A DNA stretch of 64,000 nt from Hyphococcus sp. (lineage in GTDB: Bacteria; Pseudomonadota; Alphaproteobacteria; Caulobacterales; Parvularculaceae): the NCBI GenBank assembly GCA_028289605.1, contig JANQON010000005.1, positions 186,001-250,000 of the forward strand. Reading direction: 5' to 3'. Within the stretch, counting starts at the first letter, position 1; each line of letters begins with the position of its first letter. This document shows positions 22,089 to 31,012 of this stretch, in pieces. The notes under the pieces are model-generated. The model was given only the letters and a program-made list of their open reading frames with translations. It did not search any database and was not told the DNA's origin. Both the position numbers and the translations under genes were made by a program.

Positions 22089-23690
22089 ATGCCTCAACCG
22101 GTCAAAGACATAACAATCGTCGGCGGCGGCACCTCAGGATGGCTGGCGGCGTGCTATCTCGCCCGAGTTTTCAACGAGCGGATGCGCGCCGGCGATCTGG
22201 CGATCACGGTGATCGAAAGCCCTGACGTGGGCATCATCGGCGTCGGCGAGTCGACAGCGCGGCCGATGGCGGACCTGTTGCGCATTCTGCGCATTCCTGA
22301 AGCCGAATTCATCCGCCGCTGCAATGCAACCTTCAAGCTGAGCGGCTGGTTCGCCAATTGGGACGTCGACGAGGACGGCAAACCGGTTTCGTGGGTCAAT
22401 CCGTTTTTCTCGCAAACCGACATTCACGGGGTCAATCCCGCTTACATGTTCGCGTCCTATGCAATGCGTCCGGGGGGCGGCCCGACCAAGGAAGGCTTCA
22501 CCGAGGCGATTTCAGTCTGCCCCGCCATCATCCGCGCCCATAAGGGGCCGCGCAAGATCGGCGGCGGCGATTACAGTTCGGAAATTCCGTATTCCTATCA
22601 TATGGACGCGGTTGAGCTCGCCAAGATCCTGCAGGAGCGCGGCAAGTCGCTCGGCGTGAAACAAATCCTCGACCATGTGGAAGAAGTCAGGCTCGACGAC
22701 AGGGGTTTTGTGAAGGAACTCGCCCTGCGCGAGCACGGCGATCATGCGATAGAGTTTGTGATCGATGCGACCGGTTTCGCCAGCATCATCCTGGGTAAGG
22801 CGCTGGGCGAGCCGTTTGAGCCATATGATAATTACCTTCTCAATGACCGCGCCGCGGTGGCGCAGTTGCCTCATGACGATCCGACCAGGATCGAACCGAC
22901 GTCCCGGGCGACCGGTATGGACGCGGGGTGGAGTTTCCGCGTGCCGCTCTTCAACCGGGTCGGTTCCGGCTACATTTATTCCAGCAAGTTTGTTTCCGAC
23001 GATGAGGCAGTCGACGAATTCAAGCGCTATGTGGGGCCGGCGGCGAAGGATATCGAACCGCGCATTATCCGTATGCGTATCGGCAAGGCCCGGCGCTCCT
23101 GGGTCAAAAACTGTCTCGCGCTCGGACTATCCAGCGGCTTTGTCGAGCCGCTCGAGGCGACGGCGATCTATTCGGTTCAGACCGCGCTGCAGTGGCTGCA
23201 CAATTACTTTCCGGACAACGATTTCGATCCGGCGGTGGTGCAGCGCTACAACGATCTGATTGACGGATTTTACGATGAGATCATTGATTTCATCACGCTG
23301 CTCTTTTGCATTTCCAATCGCGAGGATACGCCTTATTGGCGCGCTGTCCGCCATGAGATGGATGTGCCGCCGCGTCTGAAAGAGAACCTCGAAGTGTGGA
23401 AGCGCACCATGCCCGACGAGCTGGACCTCGGATCCTTTACGTTCTTCTCTCCCACGTCCTATCGCTCGGCCTTGATGGGCAAGCAGTTTTACAAGGGTCG
23501 GCAATATGCGCAGGTCTCGCCGCTCGGCGAGCCGGTCTGGAACGAGTATCTGAAATTGCGACGGGATCGAACGCAAAAATTGTTGAACGTGCTGCCTGAT
23601 CATTATCAGCTCCTGCGCCATATCAGGGGCGAAGGCGACGCGCCTGGCTTTTCGATCAGCGGATCGGTGTTAAGCGGACACGGCCTATGA
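22089..23690 (+). CDS. Tryptophan-halogenase-family flavoprotein
   Basis: DITIVGGGTSGWLAACYLA, GVGESTARPM, CNATFKLSGWFANWD, SSGFVEPLEATAIY; WxWxIP position reads WSFRVP. Confidence 0.9.
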   Translation: MPQPVKDITIVGGGTSGWLAACYLARVFNERMRAGDLAITVIESPDVGIIGVGESTARPMADLLRILRIPEAEFIRRCNATFKLSGWFANWDVDEDGKPVSWVNPFFSQTDIHGVNPAYMFASYAMRPGGGPTKEGFTEAISVCPAIIRAHKGPRKIGGGDYSSEIPYSYHMDAVELAKILQERGKSLGVKQILDHVEEVRLDDRGFVKELALREHGDHAIEFVIDATGFASIILGKALGEPFEPYDNYLLNDRAAVAQLPHDDPTRIEPTSRATGMDAGWSFRVPLFNRVGSGYIYSSKFVSDDEAVDEFKRYVGPAAKDIEPRIIRMRIGKARRSWVKNCLALGLSSGFVEPLEATAIYSVQTALQWLHNYFPDNDFDPAVVQRYNDLIDGFYDEIIDFITLLFCISNREDTPYWRAVRHEMDVPPRLKENLEVWKRTMPDELDLGSFTFFSPTSYRSALMGKQFYKGRQYAQVSPLGEPVWNEYLKLRRDRTQKLLNVLPDHYQLLRHIRGEGDAPGFSISGSVLSGHGL

Positions 23691-24442
23691 CGCGGCTCGA
23701 CGACAAAATCGTGCTGATCACCGGCGCCGCGCGCGGCATCGGCGCCGCCGCCGCCAGGTTGTGCCGCGACGCCGGCGCTGAAGTTATCCTGCATGCGTCG
23801 AGCCCGAGCGCTTCCGCCGCCGAAGTCGGCGTCGCAGTCGGGCAAAACGAAAGCGATATCGTCTTTGAGGACTTCACCCAATCTCATGCCGGCTTCCGGC
23901 TGGTGGAGCGCGCGCTGGCGAGGCATGGCCGCGTCGATGCGATCGTGAATAACGCCGGCGCCTTCACCCCGTCGCCGCTGACCGGCGACATCGCCGACTG
24001 GGACGACGGCTGGGCGCGGGCGATGGCGGTGAACGTGCAGGCGCCTGCCGACATCTGCCGCGCGGCGGTCGCCCATTTTCGCGATCGCGGGGCGGGCGGC
24101 GTCGTCGTCAATGTGGCGAGCCGGGCGGGCCACCGCGGCGACGGCGTTGAAAACGCCGCCTACGCCGCGTCGAAAGGCGCCGTCCTCGCCATGACAAAGA
24201 CCTGGGCGCGGGGCCTCGCCGGCGAGAACATTCTTTTTTACGCTATCGCGCCTGGCTGGGTTGAAACGCGCATGGCGCCCCAGGACATCGCCGCGCGCGC
24301 CGAAGCCGTAAAGGAAATCCCGCTCGGCCGGGTGGCGCAGCCGGAAGAAGTCGCCTCGATGATTGCCTATCTGGTCAGCGGCGCCTGCCCGTCGGCGACG
24401 GGCGCGACGTTTGATATCAACGGGGCGAGTTACGTGCGGTAG
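23687..24442 (+). CDS. SDR family oxidoreductase
   Basis: [37 protein letters not shown] overlap with halogenase. Confidence 0.88.
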   Translation: MTRLDDKIVLITGAARGIGAAAARLCRDAGAEVILHASSPSASAAEVGVAVGQNESDIVFEDFTQSHAGFRLVERALARHGRVDAIVNNAGAFTPSPLTGDIADWDDGWARAMAVNVQAPADICRAAVAHFRDRGAGGVVVNVASRAGHRGDGVENAAYAASKGAVLAMTKTWARGLAGENILFYAIAPGWVETRMAPQDIAARAEAVKEIPLGRVAQPEEVASMIAYLVSGACPSATGATFDINGASYVR

Positions 24443-24468
24443 GGCAACACGGCGCACACCCCACGTAC

Positions 24469-24553
24469 CCGCTCATCCCGGCGCAGGCCGGGACCTCGTT
24501 CGGCAAATTCGGTTTTCACTGCCCGAGATCCCGGCCTGCGCCGGGATGAGCGG
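24469..24553. repeat. Family-1 intergenic palindrome, copy R3
   Basis: 85 bp, same arms and cggcaaattc core as R1. Confidence 0.9.
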
Positions 24554-24753
24554 AGGAGAAGTGGTTGAGAAAATGAAGGTGATGCGGATTTCATTCACCA
24601 CATAATTCGCGGGCCTTGCGGTTTCTCCCGGTAATGACTAAACGATCCCGACCAACCGAGAGATTTATGTCAGAGAATGTAATCGGCTGAACTTTGAGTT
24701 GACGCAGCGCCCGCGGCGCCGCGTTCGGTTTGGCTATTCTCTCAGGCATTTCC

Positions 24754-25014
24754 ATGAACATTTCGAAGGCGGAGCAGCGTACGCTCCACGTTCTGGCGCG
24801 CGGCGGCGCGATCTTTGTTGAAAAAGACGAAGCCGGCAAAATCATCGCGGTCAACTGCATCACGCGCGAAGGCTGGACACTCGCCGACTGCACCCTGGCG
24901 TTGTTTCGAAAGATGAAACGCCGGCGCCTCATTGCATCGAGCAACAGCGGACCCTATCGGGCGACGGCTATAGGCCGGCGCTCGGTGCGCGCCCAGCTTG
25001 ACAACCGAGCGTGA
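24754..25014 (+). CDS. YjhX-family (UPF0386) toxin-like small protein
   Basis: [60 protein letters not shown]. Confidence 0.85.
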   Translation: MNISKAEQRTLHVLARGGAIFVEKDEAGKIIAVNCITREGWTLADCTLALFRKMKRRRLIASSNSGPYRATAIGRRSVRAQLDNRA

Positions 25015-25081
25015 ACGTTCGGGCGGGCGCGCTCGCTCGCCCGGCGTTTTCAAGCGCGGGCAAACCGGTCATAGTCTGCAG

Positions 25082-26110
25082 ATGGACTCATCGCAGGCTA
25101 TCCATATCGTCGAGTGCCACGCGGAAGGCGAGGTCGGCGACGTTGTTGTCGGCGGCGTCGCGCCGCCGCCGGGGGACACGGTGTGGGCGCAGTCCCGCTA
25201 CATTGAAAAAGATCGTAGACTGAAGGATTTTCTCCTCAATGAACCGCGCGGCGGCGTCTTTCGCCACGCCAATCTGCTGGTCCCACCGAAACACAAGGAC
25301 GCGGACGCGGCGTTCATCATTATGGAACCGGAGACGGTTCCACCCATGTCCGGCTCCAACACCATGTGCGTTGCGACCGTGCTGTTGGAGATGGGCGTCC
25401 TGCCCATGCGCGAGCCGGTAACCACGTTGAAACTCGAAGCGCCGGGCGGTCTGGTGGATGTCGTCGCGCAATGTCAGGGGGGCCGCGTCACCGGCGTGAC
25501 CCTGACCAATATCGCATCCTACGCAGATCGGCTGGGCGTGTCGCTCGACATCGACGGCCGCATCATCCCGGCGGACATCGCCTTCGGCGGGGATAGTTTT
25601 GTCGTTGTCGATGCGGGCGCGCTCGGCTTTGCGCTGACCGTCGACGAAGCGCGCGCCCTTACGGTTCAAGGGATGAAGATCGCCCGCGCCGCGCAGGAAC
25701 AGGTCGGGTTTTCTCACCCCGACCTGCCGGGCATGAACGAGATCACCTTCTGCCTTTTCGCCGGGCCGGTCGAAAACGAGGGCGGCAAGCGCGTGACCAA
25801 GCATGCTGTCGCCATCAAGCCTGGCAAGCTTGACCGGTCGCCCACCGGGACCGGTTGCTCGGCGCGGTTGGCGTTGATGCATGCCCGCGGCGAGGCGTCG
25901 GTCGGTGATGAAGTCACGTTCCGGTCGGTCCTCGGATCAGCGTTCAGCGCCAGGATCGAATCGGAAATGACCGTGGGCGAGCGAAAAGCCATTCGGCCAA
26001 GCGTGACGGGCCGGGCCTTCGTCATGGGAACGCGGCAGCTGACGACGGCGCCCGAAGATCCGTGGCCGACCGGCTATCGCTTGACCGACACCTGGCCGGC
26101 GCCGACATGA
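25082..26110 (+). CDS. Proline racemase superfamily; probable trans-3-hydroxy-L-proline dehydratase
   Basis: IHIVECHAEGEVGDVVVGG, PPMSGSNTMCVAT, DRSPTGTGCSARLA. Confidence 0.8.
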   Translation: MDSSQAIHIVECHAEGEVGDVVVGGVAPPPGDTVWAQSRYIEKDRRLKDFLLNEPRGGVFRHANLLVPPKHKDADAAFIIMEPETVPPMSGSNTMCVATVLLEMGVLPMREPVTTLKLEAPGGLVDVVAQCQGGRVTGVTLTNIASYADRLGVSLDIDGRIIPADIAFGGDSFVVVDAGALGFALTVDEARALTVQGMKIARAAQEQVGFSHPDLPGMNEITFCLFAGPVENEGGKRVTKHAVAIKPGKLDRSPTGTGCSARLALMHARGEASVGDEVTFRSVLGSAFSARIESEMTVGERKAIRPSVTGRAFVMGTRQLTTAPEDPWPTGYRLTDTWPAPT

Positions 26111-27039
26111 CGCCGCCGCCCTTTCTGACCGCAGCCGATATAGAGCCGCATCTGTCCTGGCGGGACGCGGTCGCGGCCATTGAGGCCGGTCATCGCCTGC
26201 CCCGCGCCGACGTTGACGATGCGGTCGTCGCGCGCGCTGCGGACGGCCTGCTCATCCGGGCGGGGTGGGTGAAAGGGCTCGGCGCCGGCGCCAAAACGGT
26301 GACAGTGTTTCCGGGCAACGCGGCGGCGGGCGCGCAGCATCCGTCCGTACAAGGCGTATTTGTCCTGTTTGATGAACACACCGGTGCGGCCCGGGCCTTT
26401 ATCGACAGCCCGCTCATCACTAAATGGAAAACCGCAGCGGATTCAGTGCTGGGCGCGCGCTGTCTCGCGTGGGCAGACGCGGCGCGGCTGTTGATCGTCG
26501 GCGCGGGCGCCGTCGCGGTCGGTCTTCTCGCCGCTTACCGCGCGTGTTTCCCAGGTCTTCAGGAGATAAGCGTCTGGGCGCGCGATGACGCCAGGGCCCG
26601 GGCCTTTGCAGATGCGCATGGCGTGCGGCCAGCATCGGGTGCGCTGGCGGAGGCTGTTGCGGCGGCGGACATTATTGCAACGGCGACGTCGTCCACGGCG
26701 CCGGTCCTGAACGGGAAATGGGTGCGCGCCGGCGCCCATGTGGACCTCGTCGGCGCCTATCGCGCCGACATGCGTGAAGCGGACAATGTACTGATGTCCA
26801 AAGGACGGATCTTCGTCGACTGCCGCGATACGACGCTTGACCATATCGGCGAGCTTTCCATGCCGATCGCCGAAGGCGCAATCACGCCCGCAGATGTGTG
26901 CGGCGATCTTTATGATCTTGTCGCGGGCGACGCCGGCCGACTGAGCCCTGACGACATCACCATTTTTAAGAATGGCGGCGGGGCGCATCTCGACATCATG
27001 ACGGCGGATTACATGTGTCGTGCGGCGGGGATTGGTTAG
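26107..27039 (+). CDS. Ornithine cyclodeaminase/mu-crystallin family; probable delta1-pyrroline-2-carboxylate reductase
   Basis: GAKTVTVFPGN, GARCLAWADAARLLIVGAGAVAVGLLAAY; ATGA overlap with upstream dehydratase-like gene. Confidence 0.82.
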   Translation: MTPPPFLTAADIEPHLSWRDAVAAIEAGHRLPRADVDDAVVARAADGLLIRAGWVKGLGAGAKTVTVFPGNAAAGAQHPSVQGVFVLFDEHTGAARAFIDSPLITKWKTAADSVLGARCLAWADAARLLIVGAGAVAVGLLAAYRACFPGLQEISVWARDDARARAFADAHGVRPASGALAEAVAAADIIATATSSTAPVLNGKWVRAGAHVDLVGAYRADMREADNVLMSKGRIFVDCRDTTLDHIGELSMPIAEGAITPADVCGDLYDLVAGDAGRLSPDDITIFKNGGGAHLDIMTADYMCRAAGIG

Positions 27040-27069
27040 GGCGGTTTGGGGGTTGAACAACCCTTAATT

Positions 27070-27154
27070 CCGCTCATCCCGGCGAAGGCCGGGATCTCGT
27101 GCAAAAGATTCAGAATTTGCCCACCGAGGTCCCGGCCTTCGCCGGGATGAGCGG
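27070..27154. repeat. Family-1 intergenic palindrome, copy R4 (opposite orientation to R1)
   Basis: Core cagaatttgc is reverse complement of R1 core. Confidence 0.9.
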
Positions 27155-27192
27155 ATTTGTTGTTGGCAGGGTCGGGTAGAAAACTCCCGCGC

Positions 27193-28008
27193 TCAATCCA
27201 TCTGCGTCTGACGCAATCGCCCGCCAATGCGCAAAGGCTCAATGCGTTCGGCGAGCCCCGTTTGCGGGTCCGTGTCGACGACCACGCCGCAAAGCGTTGC
27301 CTCGCCGGCTGCAGGCGAAAACCGCCCGCTCTGCATCTTGGTGACAAAGCGGTGGAGCGGTTCTGATTTCTCCATGCCGATGACGCTGTCATAATCGCCG
27401 CACATGCCAAGATCGGTCATATAGGCGGTGCCGCCGGGCAGGATTTGGTCGTCCGCCGTCGGAACATGGGTGTGCGTGCCGACGACGACGCTAACGCGCC
27501 CGTCGAGATAGTGGCCCATCGAATACTTCTCGCTGGTCGTTTCCGCATGAAAGTCGACAATGACGGCGTCGGCCTCGCGCCCAAGCTGGACGCCGTCAAG
27601 CTCGTTGTCGACGGCGGCGCAAGGATCGTCGATCGCCTGGGGCATGGCGCGCTGGCCTTGCGCGTGAATCACAAGCACGTTTCGCCCGCTTGCGTCCTGC
27701 GCCATGATCGCGCCGCGTCCGGGATTGGCGGCGGGGAAATTCGCCGGCCGCAACAACCGCTCTTCCCTGTCGAAGAGATCAACGTCATCGCGCTGGTCGA
27801 AGGCGTGGTTGCCGGTGGTGAGAACATCGGCGCCGGCCTCGATTAAGTCGTCAACGATGCGCGGCGTGACGCCAAAACCGCCGGCGGCGTTCTCTGCGTT
27901 GACGACAACAAAGTCGAGAGCCAGTCGTTTGCGCAATCCCGGCAGGCGCTCCAGCAACAAGGTTCGCCCCGACCGTCCCATGACGTCGCCGAATACTGCT
28001 ATGCGCAT
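27193..28008 (-). CDS. TIGR00282-family (YmdB-like) metallophosphoesterase
   Basis: MRIAVFGDVMGRSGR, VVNAENAAGGFG, TGNHAFDQ, GTHTHVPTAD. Confidence 0.92.
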   Translation of the reverse strand: MRIAVFGDVMGRSGRTLLLERLPGLRKRLALDFVVVNAENAAGGFGVTPRIVDDLIEAGADVLTTGNHAFDQRDDVDLFDREERLLRPANFPAANPGRGAIMAQDASGRNVLVIHAQGQRAMPQAIDDPCAAVDNELDGVQLGREADAVIVDFHAETTSEKYSMGHYLDGRVSVVVGTHTHVPTADDQILPGGTAYMTDLGMCGDYDSVIGMEKSEPLHRFVTKMQSGRFSPAAGEATLCGVVVDTDPQTGLAERIEPLRIGGRLRQTQMD

Positions 28009-28034
28009 GGGGCCGCCCGCTTTCTACCTGGCAT

Positions 28035-28619
28035 TCAACAGCGGATCGCGCCTTGCTCGGTGACGATCCAGTCCAGACGCTGGTCTAGGGGCGAGGCGGG
28101 GAGCGCGTCAACTTGCTGGGCCGCAAAACCGTAGCCGACAAAGACAACGGCCCGTTCTTTCCGCAACGCCTCGATCGTGCGGTCGTAATAACCGCCGCCA
28201 TAGCCGAGACGGTCGCCGGCGCGGGTATAGGCGAGAAGCGGCGCGACGATGATCGCGGGCGCGACCATGTCGGCGTCATCCGTCGGCACGTCTTCGCCGA
28301 AGGCGCCGGCGACCAGCGGGTCGCCCGCCTCATAGCGGCGAAAGACCAGCGGCGCCGGCTTTTTGGCCGCGACGGGCAGCGCGATGGCGACGCCCCGTTC
28401 CATGAGCGCTGCGGCGAGGGGTTCGGTGTCGAGTTCGGTATTGATGGGGTGGTATAGGGCAACGACGGCGCCGTCTTCGATGTCGACGGCGTCAAGGAAG
28501 GCGCGCGCTGCATGCCGGGCCGCGTCCGGCCGCCGCTTCGCGGCGTCCCGCCGCACCGGCTTCATGCGTTCGCGCCACACCGCCTTGGGGTCGAAAAAAG
28601 AGCGGATCGGCGGCAGCAT
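28035..28619 (-). CDS. 5-formyltetrahydrofolate cyclo-ligase
   Basis: VVALYHPINTELDTEPL, PLLAYTRAGDRLGYGGGYYDRTI. Confidence 0.93.
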   Translation of the reverse strand: MLPPIRSFFDPKAVWRERMKPVRRDAAKRRPDAARHAARAFLDAVDIEDGAVVALYHPINTELDTEPLAAALMERGVAIALPVAAKKPAPLVFRRYEAGDPLVAGAFGEDVPTDDADMVAPAIIVAPLLAYTRAGDRLGYGGGYYDRTIEALRKERAVVFVGYGFAAQQVDALPASPLDQRLDWIVTEQGAIRC

Positions 28620-28622
28620 GAT

Positions 28623-28826
28623 CGGGGCCTGTTGAGGTTCGCAGCGTCTTCCGGACTTCGCCGCTGATCACGGCGATGAAGCGCGGTATGCCGCCGACGG
28701 CGATAAACGCCGCCCTGGCCGTCGGACCGTATATTCGCCCTGGACCCTAAGGACCAGGTGGGCGCCGCATAACTAGGACCACGATCCAGATCAGAGGCGG
28801 CTCCCGAATGAAAAGCTAAGGCCCCG
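28623..28826 (-). ncRNA. ssrS: Candidate 6S RNA
   Basis: ~204 nt noncoding segment directly upstream of 5-FCL; perfect 8-bp terminal pairing cggggcct/aggccccg; internal ctgatc/gatcag stem; apical ctggtccttagggtccag. Confidence 0.62.
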
Positions 28827-28906
28827 GGGAATGGAGTCCTAACGCGCCGGGCAGCGAATAGAAGATAGGGAGCGACGCCCGACCGGTAAAGGGGCGGGCG
28901 AAGTCC

Positions 28907-29188
28907 TTATTCGCTGTCTTCGCTGGCGCCCGGGCGAACCGGCTTCTGGCCCATATTCCGCCAGCTCGGATAGAGCAGGCAGCCCAGAAACGAGAACGAC
29001 GCGGCGACCAACAGCGACAGCGCCCAGACGCCGCCGCCGGCTTCGCCGAGCCAATTGGCGACCAGACATGTCACCGCGATGATCAGATAGGGATAGACCG
29101 GCGGATTCTGCGTCATGTAGCGACGCACGAACAGCGTCATTGAAACGATCAGCAGCGCCAGCGAATAAATGTCGAAAACCGTAACCAT
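28907..29188 (-). CDS. Small three-helix membrane protein
   Basis: MVTVFDIYSLALLIVSMTLFVRRYMTQNPPVYPYLIIAVTCLVANWLGEAGGG; weak resemblance to XrtV-system accessory proteins. Confidence 0.65.
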   Translation of the reverse strand: MVTVFDIYSLALLIVSMTLFVRRYMTQNPPVYPYLIIAVTCLVANWLGEAGGGVWALSLLVAASFSFLGCLLYPSWRNMGQKPVRPGASEDSE

Positions 29189-29336
29189 ATCGCACTCCTA
29201 GCGTCCCGCTGGTTTATCAAGGCAGCCGTAACAGATCCTTAACGGCCAAGGTCGGTTTCGATCGATCGGAGTCGCGAAAGTGCAACCCTGACGCGATTTT
29301 CCGCATAATCAGAATACAGATGAACGCGCTTTTTGG

Positions 29337-29918
29337 TTAACGTTTAGGGGGCGCCGGGCGCCTAAACTTATGTATGCCGACCTGCGCTGCGCCATAGTCG
29401 CGCCGATCCACCTCGACAAAGCCGTCCGCTGTCGCTGGTTCCTCGCCCTTGCCCTGTTCGGCGACGACGATCGCGCCCGACGCCAGCCAGTTGCCGGCCG
29501 CCAGGGTTTTCAGCCCCTTTTCCACCAGGCCCTTGTCATAGGGCGGATCAAGGAACGCCATGGAAAAGGGTGGGCCGACGCCGGCCGGTTTTTCCCCCAA
29601 GGCGTCGGCGGGCCGCCGGTGAATGCGGGTGACGCCGAACAGTCCCAAGGCTTCGACATTATCGCGGATGGCGCCGCGCGCGCGCGGGTCGGTTTCGACA
29701 AACAGGCACCAGGCGGCGCCCCGGGACATGGCTTCGAGCCCCAGCGCCCCGGATCCGGCGAAGAGATCGATGACGCGCGCGCCCTCGAAGTCGACATCGT
29801 CCCGGGCGGTCAGAATGTTGAAGATGGATTCCCGCGTGCGGTCCGCGGTCGGCCGCGTGCCGGCCCCTTTCGGCGCCGCGATGCGCCGTCCGCTGAATGT
29901 CCCGCCGATAATTCTCAT
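29337..29918 (-). CDS. rsmD: 16S rRNA (guanine966-N2)-methyltransferase
   Basis: MRIIGGTFSGRRIAAPKGAGTRPTADRTRESIFNIL, DLFAGSGALGLEAMSRGA, FLDPPY. Confidence 0.95.
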   Translation of the reverse strand: MRIIGGTFSGRRIAAPKGAGTRPTADRTRESIFNILTARDDVDFEGARVIDLFAGSGALGLEAMSRGAAWCLFVETDPRARGAIRDNVEALGLFGVTRIHRRPADALGEKPAGVGPPFSMAFLDPPYDKGLVEKGLKTLAAGNWLASGAIVVAEQGKGEEPATADGFVEVDRRDYGAAQVGIHKFRRPAPPKR

Positions 29919-30817
29919 GGAGCCGGGTCTTTAGAATGCCCTGCGCCGACGATCCAGCCTTCTTCTGCGATGACACGCCGGGCGTCGGCGAGTGGCAGGC
30001 CGTCCGGTTTGGCGAGAAGCTTGCGTAACGCGCCGTTTGCGTCCGACCGCGCGAATACCGTCGCCACGGTTCGCACTTGCGCTTCGTCCTTCACATCGCC
30101 CGGTTCGTAGCGGGGCTCGAACATCGACGGGTAGACTTCCGCGATGATCACCGGCGCGTCCAGCTTTGCATTCCACATCGTTTCAAACGGCCAGACCGCG
30201 GCGTCTTTCTCGAAAGTGCGGCGCAAGTTTTCGAGCCGGGCGATGCCGAGCAACGCCTGGCTCCCGACCGCGCCGTTATAGGCAAGCTGCCAGACCGACT
30301 TCGCCGGCGGCTGCCAACCTTCGACGATGCGAAACTCGATGTCGCGGAACGCCGCCGTGGTTGGTTTCTTCGCAGAAAGACTGTCGTAGACGTGCTGATG
30401 CGGGCGTCCCCAAAACAGGGGCTTCGTAAATTTCGTAGCGTTCCACGCATCGGCGAGGGCATAGCGGTTGGACGTATTATCGTCTCCGTCCTGAATTGAC
30501 GCCGCCAGCGCTTCCCACAACGCTTCCCATCCCGGCCGGCCGGCGATCATCGCCGCGGCGCCCGCCGGATAGCCGAAGGGAAAGTCGAAGCCGGCGAAGA
30601 CGCGCTTTCCCCTGTCGATGTCGCGGCGAATGAGATCGGTCAGCAACGCCATCGCCTCTGAACGCGTCGCCGGGTTGACGGGCGCCTTGACGCGAACCGA
30701 CCGGGCGGAGCGGCGCGCTTCAGCGATCCAGATGGAATCCTTGCCGCGTTTCGGCGTATTGGCGGCCGACCAGTCGACGATAAGATAGGTGTCGAAGAGG
30801 GGGGCGTTGCTGGTCAA
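29915..30817 (-). CDS. Uncharacterised protein, possibly RNase H-fold (DUF429-like)
   Basis: YLIVDWSAANTPKRGKDSIWIA...FAGFDFPFGYPAG; ATGA overlap with rsmD. Confidence 0.6.
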   Translation of the reverse strand: MTSNAPLFDTYLIVDWSAANTPKRGKDSIWIAEARRSARSVRVKAPVNPATRSEAMALLTDLIRRDIDRGKRVFAGFDFPFGYPAGAAAMIAGRPGWEALWEALAASIQDGDDNTSNRYALADAWNATKFTKPLFWGRPHQHVYDSLSAKKPTTAAFRDIEFRIVEGWQPPAKSVWQLAYNGAVGSQALLGIARLENLRRTFEKDAAVWPFETMWNAKLDAPVIIAEVYPSMFEPRYEPGDVKDEAQVRTVATVFARSDANGALRKLLAKPDGLPLADARRVIAEEGWIVGAGHSKDPAP

Positions 30818-30825
30818 TTGGACCC

Positions 30826-30969
30826 CCGCTCATCCCGGCGAAAGCCGGGACCTCCTACGGCAAAGATCAAGGTTGCCGAAATCGATCCCGACATGCACCG
30901 CAGCGAGTTTCGCGAGGTCCCGGCTTTCGCCGGGATGAGCGGATTTTTGGTGACCGTCGGGATGAGCGG
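30826..30969. repeat. Family-1 intergenic palindrome R5 plus extra half-arm
   Basis: ccgctcatcccggcgaaagccggg...cccggctttcgccgggatgagcgg then ccgtcgggatgagcgg. Confidence 0.85.
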
Positions 30970-31012
30970 CTTGGATATCAATAGCGACACTTCATGAAAG
31001 CGCGAACCTCAC

